The notes beneath the pieces were generated by a model. The model did no database searches, was not told where the DNA came from, and saw only the letters and a program-made list of their open reading frames with translations. From Batkoa obscura (Eukaryota > Entomophthoromycota > Entomophthoromycetes > Entomophthorales > Batkoaceae): a stretch of 64,000 bases of DNA. Every line of letters starts with the position of its first letter. Positions within the stretch are counted from its first letter, which is position 1. Both the position numbers and the translations under genes were made by a program. The DNA lies in NCBI GenBank assembly GCA_030770535.1, contig JASVEC010000078.1, forward strand, positions 20,182-84,181. The letters run 5' to 3'. This document shows, in pieces, positions 54,943 through 64,000 of this stretch.

Positions 54943-55593
54943 ATGTATTTAACACTTGATGATCTTACACCCTTTTTATTTTATGATGAATCGAAGAATT
55001 CAAAACCTTTAAAGAGATGTCAAAATAAAAGGACTAAAAGACCGGAAAGAGTACAGAAGAGAAAGCTTCTTCACTCTAATTGTCCATCGATCAATATTAA
55101 TAAAACTAAAAACAATTCAATTAAGCCCGACAGCTCTAATCCAGAACTTCAACCAACAAAAACTGAAAGCTGTTTATGGCCCAAAGCAGATATCATCGAA
55201 TATTCATCATATTATCAAATGGAACTAGAATTACCTGGTTTTAAAAAACAAGACATTAGTATAGATTATGATAATGAAGAGAACCAATTGATAATAAAAG
55301 GTACTTATGTTTATAGACCAAAAAAGAGTGAGCATATAGTTACAGTAGAAGATGATTTGGATGAGGATAGTAGTAGTGACTTGACTTCAATCAGTGGTGC
55401 TAGTACAAGTAGTGAGGGTACGGAGCTATTAATGGAAAGAAAATCGAAAAAAGGTTTTAATAGATCATTTAAAATTGAAAAGGAAATTATCGAAAAAGAA
55501 ATTAAGGCGGAGTTGATGGATGGTGTATTATCTTTGATATTACCTAAATCAACTATGAAGAAAAATAAGAAGATTCGAATTGATATTCAATAA
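54943..55593 (+). CDS. Small heat-shock protein (Hsp20/alpha-crystallin)
   Basis: ATP-independent chaperone that holds unfolding proteins. Single exon, 216 aa. After a basic N-terminal part of about 75 residues, the alpha-crystallin domain runs from about 79 to 205: LWPKADIIEYSSYYQMELEL, PGFKKQDISIDYDNEENQLI, then after an insertion SFKIEKEIIEKEIKAELMDG and VLSLILPKS. The domain is split by an acidic, Ser-rich insertion of about 45 residues (DDLDEDSSSDL then SGASTSSEG), a feature of many fungal small HSPs. The C-terminus has the I-x-I-type tail (IRIDIQ) used for oligomer assembly. Upstream it has a TATA box and a possible heat-shock element. Confidence 0.93.
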   Translation: MYLTLDDLTPFLFYDESKNSKPLKRCQNKRTKRPERVQKRKLLHSNCPSININKTKNNSIKPDSSNPELQPTKTESCLWPKADIIEYSSYYQMELELPGFKKQDISIDYDNEENQLIIKGTYVYRPKKSEHIVTVEDDLDEDSSSDLTSISGASTSSEGTELLMERKSKKGFNRSFKIEKEIIEKEIKAELMDGVLSLILPKSTMKKNKKIRIDIQ

Positions 55594-55801
55594 GCTTTCC
55601 TAATTGGTATTTAATAATTTAATTATTACTTTTCTAAATGTTGTGTATTTGATAATAAAAATATATTTATAACTAATTATTATTTTTATAATATTGTTTG
55701 TAATGTTAATCGTATATATTGAATAAGTTAATATAGAACCATTCTTTCAATAGAATAATTCATATTATTTAGTATATAGATTGGAATAGGATAGTATTAT
55801 A

Positions 55802-55901
55802 TGGGGATATCTCTTTATCTTTAAGAGATTTACTAACATACTTTCCACTCAATAGTATTTGAAAAATGAAAAAAGCGATTAAATCAAAAAGAACGCCCTC
55901 A
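55802..55901 (+). mobile_element. MITE copy 12 (TA-flanked)
   Basis: TGGGGATATCTCTTT at the left, GAACGCCCTCA at the right, TA on each side. Forward orientation. About 210 bp downstream of the small HSP stop codon. Confidence 0.8.
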
Positions 55902-56056
55902 TATATAGATTGAAAACACTTGAAGTTTTTAAGTTCAGTGATATTTCATTTCAATTGATAAATTAATATAAAATTAGTCAAAGTAATCTGAATAAATTGA
56001 CCAGAGGTAATGTCAAGTTTTAGATCTTCATAAATAATCGTGAGATGAAAAGTATA

Positions 56057-56145
56057 TGTGGATATATTTTTGTGTTTAAAGATTTTACTAACAATTTTCC
56101 ACTTAAAATATAGAAATAGTGATAAAGCCAAGAAAATGTCCCCCA
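56057..56145 (+). mobile_element. MITE copy 13 (short, TA-flanked)
   Basis: TGTGGATATATTTTTGTG at the left, ATGTCCCCCA at the right, TA on each side. It is about 10 bp shorter than the family norm because the middle CGCTTAA block is largely lost. Confidence 0.78.
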
Positions 56146-56687
56146 TATTTTGAATTAAGTAAATTAAATCAATTGATAAGGTTTAAAAAATAGAGTTTAT
56201 CTCTGAAAATAAATAATAAAATTAAACTTGATAAAAGAAAAATCTCAAAGGAAAAGATTGAATTCTATATACATATTGTAAAGTGTATAAAATAGATTAA
56301 TTTATTATATCTTATATTTATATTTAGTATAGATATCATCAAAGTTAGTAATAACATTGATATTAGTCTTATTTACATCAGTTTCCAAAATATATTCAAG
56401 TTTTATTAGGTCATATTCAATTTTAATCCTTAAACAGATGATAACTATTTTATTCGAGTCCTTCTTAAATATTATTAAAATTAAGAAACTTTAATTCTAT
56501 TAAAGTATTACAATACTAACTCTATTGATATTTCCTAACTTTTGAACGATTCCAAATTGATTGGTTGACTTGAATTGCAAAATATAGAACTCGATTTTTA
56601 AAAATATTCAAATATTAATTTTGAAATATTTTTAAATAGCAGTAAAATCAACATTCATAATTTGAAAATAAAAGACATAAAAGAAGG
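56146..56687. other. Intergenic spacer
   Basis: AT-rich upstream region of the AspRS gene; nothing recognised. Confidence 0.4.
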
Positions 56688-58927
56688 ATGCGATTATCAG
56701 TATTATTCAAAAGGATCAAACCCAAATTAACAATGCAACATTATACAACCAAGAAAATGAGCGATTTTTTACCTTATTTAACCAGTTGTGAAGCTGTAGG
56801 TAAACTTAATTGAACTGAAATATAATCAAAAGAAAACATTTGGCTAATAGAATGTAACATTTTACTATTTAGATTTGTATAGTAAAAGAAGTGTATTATG
56901 TAACAAAGTGGATGAAAGCATGTTAGATAAAGAAATCATATTAAATGGTTGGGTTCAAAATAAAAGGTAAGTTATTAAATTAATATTGTTTCTACTATTA
57001 TTAATTTAAAAAAAAGAAATTGAATTCTATAAACTAATACATTTTCTATTTTCAATTGGTTAGAAAATCTCATGAGAGTCTACAATTCTTAACTTTACGT
57101 GATGAAAGTGGTAGTATACCATTAATATTTCAAAATGAATCACAAGATAATGTATTAAAAGAAATTGAAAAATTAAGTATTGAAAGCGTGATTACAGTAG
57201 TTGGTAAGGTGGTCAAAAAGCCCAATAATAAACTTGGAGAAAAAGGACTTGAGATTAAAATCTTGGACTTAAAATGTTTAAGTTTAGCTAAGAATTTACC
57301 TTTCCTTCCAAGTTTTGAAAAAGAAATGGTAAATTTTTATTTTATTTCTTTTGATAAGTATTTAGTAATCTAATTCTTTTTTTTATTACTTTAAATATTA
57401 GCCAAATGAAGAAGTTCGCCTCAAATACCGCTATTTAGATTTGCGCCGCCCCAGCTTATTAAAAAATCTACAACTTCGATCCCAATGTAGCCATCTAATT
57501 CGTAGTCATTTACTTTCAAGTGGGTTTACCGAAGTTGAAACCCCACTATTATTTAAACCCACGGTTGAAGGAGCGAAAGAATTTCTCATTCCAACAAGGA
57601 GAAAAAATTATTATTATTCATTACCACAATCACCACAACAGTATAAACAATTACTCATTGCTAGCGGAGTAGATAAATATTTTCAAATAGCTAAATGTTT
57701 TAGAGATGAAGATTTAAGAGCCGACAGACAACCAGAATTTACACAAATTGATTTGGAACTCGCATATGCTACACAAAAGGAAATTATGAAATTAATTAAT
57801 CAAATGATTAAAAAGTTATTTCAACAAATATTAAATGTGGAAATTAAAGAAGAAATTGAAGTTATGAGTTATTATAATGCGATGTTACATTATGGTTCGG
57901 ATAAACCAGATAGAAGATATGGATTCAAGATACAAAATTTATTGAAGAAAAAGGAATTTTTTTGTAATGTATTGATATTAAAGGAAGATAAGGACAAAAA
58001 ATTATTTAATAATAAAATAATAAATCAATTTAAAAATGATATTGAACAAGTAGACACAACATCTAAAACTCAAGTCTACTTTTTAAAAGTTAAAAAAGAA
58101 AATTCAATTATAAATCAAATAGAGAAATTGGAGTTACCTTATCTCATGGAAAATGGAATTGAGAAAAAACAAATTATAGAAAAAATAGAGAGTATACAAA
58201 ATCAATTAAGTATTGGAGATATATTATGTATTGAATTTCGAAATGAAAAGTATCAAGGGGGATTCAGTAAATTAGGTAAATTAAGATTGGCTTATATTCA
58301 ATTATTAATAGACCATAATGTCTTAAAATTCAATCCAAATCAATTTGAATTATTATGGGTTAATGAATTTCCATTATTGCAAAAAGAAGTTAATGAAAAT
58401 GGTCAAATTACTCATTTTTCACCAGTCCATCATCCTTTTACTGCACCTGTTAAAGAGGATTTTCATTTATTATTTGAAAACCCAGAATTGGTGAAAGCTC
58501 AACATTATGATTTAGTCATTAATGGAATTGAAATTGGAGGTGGTTCTATTCGTATTCATGATCCAGAGGTTCAAGCTTTTTTATTGAAACAGGTTATGAA
58601 GGTATTAGAGTTTATTTTATTTTATCAAGTTTTATTTTATTTTATTTTATAATTATTAGATGGAAGATCAAAATATTTTAGAATTTGATCATTTAATTAA
58701 TGCTTTAAAAAGTGGTTGTCCTCCTCATGGAGGTATTGCTTTAGGTAATACAATAATAATAATAATAATAATAATAATTAATACTTATATTAATATTAGG
58801 ATTCGATCGATTATTAACAATATTAACTCAAAGTTCAAATTTAAGATCCGTGATAGCATTTCCAAAAACAAATTTAGGATCGGATTTAACTGTTAATTCA
58901 CCTTCAAAAATAGTTGAAATAGAATAG
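56688..58927 (+). CDS. MSD1: Mitochondrial aspartyl-tRNA synthetase (bacterial type)
   Basis: Charges mitochondrial tRNA-Asp. Six exons: 56688-56799, 56873-56966, 57064-57328, 57402-58601, 58660-58744, 58800-58927, giving 627 aa. The N-terminus is a basic presequence (MRLSVLFKRIKPKLTMQHYT). The OB-fold anticodon domain has GWVQNKRKSHESLQFLTLRD. Class II motif 2 reads YFQIAKCFRDEDLRADRQPE with FTQIDLELAY, and motif 3 is split across the last intron as GCPPHGGIALGFDRLLTIL, with IAFPK near the end. An insertion domain between motifs 2 and 3 (LHYGSDKPDRRYGF ...) marks the bacterial/mitochondrial type rather than the cytosolic one. The last intron contains an (AAT)n tract. The gene converges on the ERGIC-53 homologue, 94 bp apart. 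Confidence 0.94.
58752..58779. repeat. (AAT)n microsatellite in AspRS intron 5
   Basis: About nine AAT units inside the 55-bp intron 58745-58799, making up half its length. Confidence 0.8.
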
Positions 58928-59021
58928 AAAGAGTAAATAACAAAAACAACATTAATAAATAGTAAATTAGTTGAATTATATTACTTCAATTATATCTTTA
59001 TTTTTTATTTTTATTTTTTAT

Positions 59022-60093
59022 TTAAAGATATTTCTTTTCTTGTTTAAAAAGTCTATCTTTTAAAGAATTAAAAATAAAAACGGCAACTAAAATAATGGCT
59101 AATAAGTAAAATCCATAAGATAAGAAAGAATATAAATCTTCCAATTTACTGGCTACCGAGAAATGATTATTATTGGAAGAATGCTAAATTTGAAATTAAA
59201 ATCAACTTGATTATTATATTATTAATTAATGTAATTACCGATATACGTTCTAATTTAGCATCTAAATTAATAACTAAATTATTAATTTGGATAAAACTAT
59301 CTTTCTGTTTTTGTTCCATTTGATTTATAATTGTTTGTATAGTAGTTTGATAATGACTTAAATCTTCTAATTTAGTTCTAATAATAAAATAAATAAATAA
59401 TAAAATAAACAAATAATAAAATATAATAATTTAAAACTTACTTAATTAATTTCAATTCATGATTTAACTTATCATTTAAGTGTTGATTATTTTGTTGATT
59501 ATTATTATTATCATTATTTCGATTGAAGTTTGATGGATTATTAATTACTTTTTGATCCAATTCTTGTATTTTACTATGTAACGAATTTAAAGATTCAATG
59601 ATATTAAATTGAGTTTGTTGAATACTAGTTTCTTTAATAAATGTCTAAAAACAAATTAATATATTAAACATAGTTATTTATTTACAACTCATCCATTTCT
59701 TACCTCATCATCCTCTTCTTCATTAATGGTATCTTCATTATCACCATCGCTATCACTATCGTTCTTGGCTTCTTTGATCTTTTTTCTTAATAATGCCATT
59801 TTCTAAATTAAATTAAGTATTAATTTATTATTACTCTATATTCTATATTATTTACCTCTCTTAATCTCTTATTAATACCAAATTTACCCTCTTTTTCAAC
59901 AACTTGTTGTTCATATGGCCGATTCATATCCTATTAATTTAATAACAATATAATATAATTTATGAGATATGATTTCACTTACATGTTCAGGTACTTCAGG
60001 ATTCACTTCATAAACGGAGAATTCAAATAAGTCATGATCATCTAATAATAAAATAGTTAATTTATTAAAATATTAAACAACATTAATTAATTA

Positions 60094-60184
<91 letters not shown>

Positions 60185-61210
60185 CCTACCAGCAGGATGG
60201 GCTGAAGAAGCTGAGAAACCAAAATAATAGCCAGTAGGTAAATCCAAATCATGTTTTTCAAAACAATTAGTAAAACTTTTGCCTTTTTGAACTGAATCAA
60301 CGGCCACCTAAAATAATAATAAAAATAATTAGTAATCGACCATAAATTCAATTCAATTCAAACAATAAAATAAAATAAAACTATAATATAATATAATATA
60401 ATAATAAGGTGTTTTCTTTCTATTACTATTTACCTTCAATACTCTATCAACATAACTGACTCTTACATAGACTGGATGTAATGTATTTCTAAAATCTCTA
60501 TAACATCCACCAAACATTTGTGTCATTATATTTTTGGTATCCCCAATTTTTTTAGTACCATCATTTAAGATACCTAAAAAGTAAGGGGAAACGGCCTAAA
60601 TAAAAAAAATTAAGAATTTAATAAAACAACTAGTGATGATAAAAATTAACTACAACTTACATTCTTCACCTTATCATAAGTATCCGCTAAGACTCCTAAT
60701 CCTTCCCATTCATCTTTGCTTCCCAATATCCCTCCACTTTGTAATCTATCTTTAGTATACCAAAAAGCAATCCCATCTTTACCATGTGGATTTCTTCCAG
60801 TAATTTGAAAAGAATATTGAACTAACCAATCTTTATATTGATTGGGCTCAGTACTCCAAAGAGAACCACGGGAACCAGAAACAGAAGAACTCAAACGAAG
60901 GAAATTATCAGTGAGGATGGTACCTATTGAAAAAAAGGAAAGAAAAAAAGTTAGTATTTGTGATATAAAAGTCTTGGTTAAGAAATGAAAGATAAAGAAT
61001 AGCAAAAAAATATAAAAAATACGTAAATTTACCTTCTGCTTTTTCAAACCCCGGGACTTCGTTATTCAATAAATATGGTTTTTTAAAACTAGTTTTATAA
61101 TCATATTTTAAGTTTAAATGGTCAATATTATCCGCTATCACTTGTTCAAATCCATAGATATTTACTGGTAAGATTACTGATAATAAAAAGCTTATTAAAA
61201 TAGTCTTCAT
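59022..61210 (-). CDS. ERGIC-53/Emp47-like cargo lectin
   Basis: L-type lectin that carries glycoproteins from ER to Golgi. Ten exons on the minus strand: 61210-61033, 60923-60661, 60595-60434, 60307-60190, 60041-59983, 59931-59856, 59802-59704, 59644-59442, 59377-59239, 59183-59022; about 485 aa. A signal peptide (MKTILISFLLSVILPVNIYG) is followed by the lectin domain: LRLSSSVSGSRGSLWS, GKDGIAFWYTKDRLQSGG, GLGVLADTYD, then QMFGGCYRDFRN and PTGYYFGFSASS. A coiled-coil stalk follows (exons 7-9, acidic then Gln/Asn-rich), then one membrane segment and a cytosolic tail ending KKYL, a KKxx COPI retrieval signal. Oddity: exon 6 is one base too long (76 instead of 75); one extra T in a T run at about 59881 shifts the frame, either a real mutation or a sequence error. 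In fungi without full ERGIC-53, Emp46/47 are the homologues. Confidence 0.88.
60095..60182. repeat. (TAA)n microsatellite in ERGIC-53-like intron 4
   Basis: A pure tract of about 29 AAT/TAA units fills most of the 148-bp intron 60042-60189. On the minus strand it reads (TTA)n and touches the donor side closely (GTAGGATT then the repeat). Confidence 0.95.
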
Positions 61211-62419
61211 CTTTCTCCCTCTTTTTAAAATTGATATTTGGTATTTAGAAAAAAAGTTAATGAAAATAAAAAAAGTGATTAAAACATCATTTTTCAAACT
61301 GTGATGAGGTAGACGCTAGTTATTGGTTAACCCCTCAAATTCAAAGCCAAATTAGGTAGTTGCATTGATAGTAATTTTGGGCAAGGTTAAAGTTTAAAAT
61401 TCTTGCCCGTTTTATACAAACCAATTGATGATGTTTTTAGTTGAAATTTGAATTAATTATTTTTAATTTTTGATCAGCTTAGAAAGTAAATCAACAGTAT
61501 AGTATATGTAAGTCCCAAGGATTTTGAAGCCATTAACCCCAATGATAAATTAACTAATAAATTAACATAAATATGGGCAAGATAAGTCCAGTGATTAGCT
61601 AACGATAGTGTGAAGTTAAAATCTTACTAAACAAGTGTAAGGTAAATAGTACACTTGAACTAAGTTAAATAAACTAGCATAGCTAACAAAACTAAAAAGT
61701 ATAGCTTATTATATAAAATAAATGAAAAAAAACTCTTAATAAAAAAAATCCTTAATAAGAAAACTCTAGAGAAAGAGACTGCTTATATACCTTTTATAGA
61801 TATAAAATCCGTTGATTTACTACATTTTGTATTCATACTCAATATATACCTAATCAAATATTAACAGTAACTTTGATATTAGTCTTCTTTGCATGACTTT
61901 CCGAAGTCCAAAGTTTGCATTGAATCTTAGTTGATTATACCATCCAATTCCGGAAAGTAGAGTGATTTGATTAGTAGTAGCCTTGATATAGAAGATTCGA
62001 AAAAAATAAAAGTGTCTTTTATTCTCTTTTTAATATTTTATTTCTATTAATAAGATAATTTATAAATGCCAGTTTATATACTTTGTATATTTTACAACAA
62101 ATTACCTTTTAGCTTTTTTATAATTCTATTAAACTTTATATAATCTATATTAATTTCAATAAATTATATAAAATTTCAAAATTCTTTAAGACCATTTATA
62201 TTTTTCATCTATTCTCTAATAATTGTTTATTTAGAATGCAATTTTTACTTGAAATACTAATACAGATAAACAATATATTAAGTAAATGTTTTTGACTTCT
62301 TATGCCCTATTTGACTGCTGTTTTGTAAGACAAGCATGGTTATATTTTTGTAAATTATAATCTAAAAGTACTAGCTTTTATTTATCAAAAGTTAATACAA
62401 ATCAATTTCAACGATCATT
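61211..62419. other. Intergenic spacer
   Basis: AT-rich, upstream of the ERGIC-53-like gene. No gene recognised. Confidence 0.4.
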
Positions 62420-62512
62420 TAGGGATGTATTTTTCAAAATTTTCCTAACAATTTTTTCACTCAAATAACGCCTAAAAAACGAAAAAAATGATGAGACCAA
62501 AAAAAACACTAC
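62420..62512 (+). mobile_element. MITE copy 14 (old, right end eroded)
   Basis: TAGGGATGTATTTTTCAAAA at the left, then TTTTTTCACTCAAATAACG and ACCAAAAAAAACACTACG at the right. The left end and middle blocks match the family; the right CCCA end has been lost. Confidence 0.7.
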
Positions 62513-64000
62513 GAATGTCCATTAAAAGCACCATCTTTCAAGACGTGGAAATTTTATCCAGATTGAAAGCATAAACTACATCATCTTCCGCTATCTTTAT
62601 ATCAAAAAATAGAAAGTATTCATTGAAAAATAACAGCGGTACATTTTAAAAGGATTTGGTTAAAAGTGCTTATCAAAGATAAAATAATAAACTAATTCAA
62701 AACATTTTCTATTAATTCGTTGATAATAATAAAAGCGGGAAATAATGTTTTAAACAATTACTTTGTATTAATTTATTATCCTTAATAAACTCTATTACTA
62801 TATTTTGATAAGAAGAGATCAAAAAAGGTGTAGTATAGTTGAATAAGTAGTAAATTGTATATAAAGTAATAGAAGCTTTGATTAAAAAAGCAATGGGTTG
62901 TATATAATAAATATTACAGTTTAACTTAATAATGTTTCACTCAATTTATAAAAAGAAGAATAAACAGTGTATAAAAAATGATTGAAATTGCGTTACAAGA
63001 AGATAACGAAATGGAATTAAACAACAATATTATGGTTATATAATTGAATTGAATGAACTAATTATTAACTCTCTAAAAAGATAGCATCTATTTCTATTTT
63101 TAAATAAAATAATAGAATGCCATAATAAAGCATAATTACAAATTTAGAAAATACTCTGAACACTATTTTATTAAAGAATTTTTAATTTATTAATTGAGTA
63201 GAACCTTAGTCAACAACTATTAGACTTAAAGGTTTAATTTTTCAAACATTTTGTTTATAATTTATTATAATTTATTAAGATTTTAAAAATGAGTTAATAT
63301 CCAATTAAGGAATACATTTATTTGTCTTTATTGAAAGTTTATTAGCATAATAATTTGCTTATACATTCAAAATAGGCTATATTAAATTTTAATTTTAGTT
63401 CTATTATTACATATTTACAATTAAAAATAAAAAGTATTATATATGGGTTATAATTAGATTATAAAATAGTTTTAATAATAAAATAAAGAATAATAAAGAT
63501 AAGTAAAGTTTAATTTAATAAAAAGGGTGGGAACAAATAAATTTCGATAATAACAGATATGTCCAAACACAATGATTTATGCTTTATATCATTCCTCCTT
63601 TGGTATTGAAGTTACTCAATAAATCTTTTACATTTGTTTCTAAATTAATTATTAACTATTTTTTGTATGGAAATAATAAAATATTACACAGTTTATTCTT
63701 TAATTATAAAATAACTAAAGTAAGCTACGAATTATACAAATAAATAAAATAGTTTTATCTAAATTATATAAAGTATAACAAAATAATAGAGTCGCATTCT
63801 GTAAATATGATTAATCACTATATTGATTTTAAGGAAGATAATACCATAATAAAGATTTAGCTTTGATAATAAACAAAGGATATATTAAAATGGGTGAATG
63901 ACATCATCCATTTAATGAAGCATGATTAAGCTAAAACTAATTATTCCTTTTTTATTATCAAATTTTATAATTTATTTAATTTCAGAATAAATTTCTATTT
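62513..64000. other. Intergenic sequence to the window end
   Basis: About 1.5 kb of very AT-rich sequence with no recognisable gene, RNA or repeat. Confidence 0.4.

Noticed and set aside
55946-56146. 66-aa minus-strand frame
   Set aside because: Lies largely within MITE copy 13.
60083-60351. Poly-Tyr and poly-Ile frames on the minus strand
   Set aside because: Produced by the (TTA)n microsatellite in an intron.
1-64000. CRISPR arrays, rRNA genes, telomeric repeats and large transposons
   Set aside because: None of these patterns was seen on either strand.

Overview
The window is AT-rich nuclear DNA of a fungus. Evidence: an adenylate cyclase with the fungal RA - leucine-rich repeat - PP2C-like - cyclase layout, a Mid1-type calcium-channel subunit, a Zn2Cys6 activator, and many short GT-AG introns of about 43-120 nt with GTAAGT-like donors. 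The standard genetic code fits every gene read. A complex I subunit excludes lineages that lost respiration. Very AT-rich DNA, dense short introns, homeobox genes, a LOG-family enzyme and a site-2 protease suggest an early-diverging fungus (Entomophthoromycotina/Zoopagomycota-like), but this is inference from composition and gene content. No tRNA, rRNA, CRISPR array or large transposon was recognised.

Layout. 0-7 kb: 3' end of a LOG phosphoribohydrolase gene and a complete 7-exon adenylate cyclase. 7-14.4 kb: gene-poor segment with two intact homeobox genes, a frameshifted third homeobox copy, decayed coding remnants and several ~100-bp MITEs. 14.6-31.5 kb: gene-dense block with a site-2 protease, TIM17 and TIM50 (divergent), a probable Ctr copper transporter, COP9 subunit 3, a metaxin, an unassigned HDLxH protein, ubiquilin/DSK2, complex I 30-kDa subunit and an arrestin-like protein. 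32-33 kb: two FKBP12 genes tail to tail. 35.7-40.6 kb: an RA-PH adaptor with a motif-repeat tail, convergent with a Zn2Cys6 factor. 41-51 kb: MID1, a small putative secreted protein, a SulP permease and a PTR2 peptide transporter, well separated. 50.8-56.2 kb: second MITE-rich segment holding a CENP-B/pogo-like DNA-binding gene and a small heat-shock protein. 56.7-61.2 kb: mitochondrial aspartyl-tRNA synthetase convergent with an ERGIC-53-like cargo lectin. 61.2-64 kb: no gene recognised.

Themes. Mitochondrial biogenesis is well represented: TIM17 and TIM50 of the TIM23 translocase, a metaxin, NDUFS3, a presequence-bearing FKBP and mitochondrial AspRS. Secretory and membrane functions form a second group (ERGIC-53, S2P, arrestin, three transporters, MID1). 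Best leads: a 182-bp identical block shared by the two inverted FKBP genes (gene conversion), a 15-copy TA-flanked MITE family around a CENP-B-like gene, the homeobox cluster with a decaying member, and an array of about 13 G-[ST]-L-L motifs in the RA-PH protein.

Most genes were rebuilt by hand from exons; phases were checked to be consistent across introns, but splice sites are not confirmed by transcripts.
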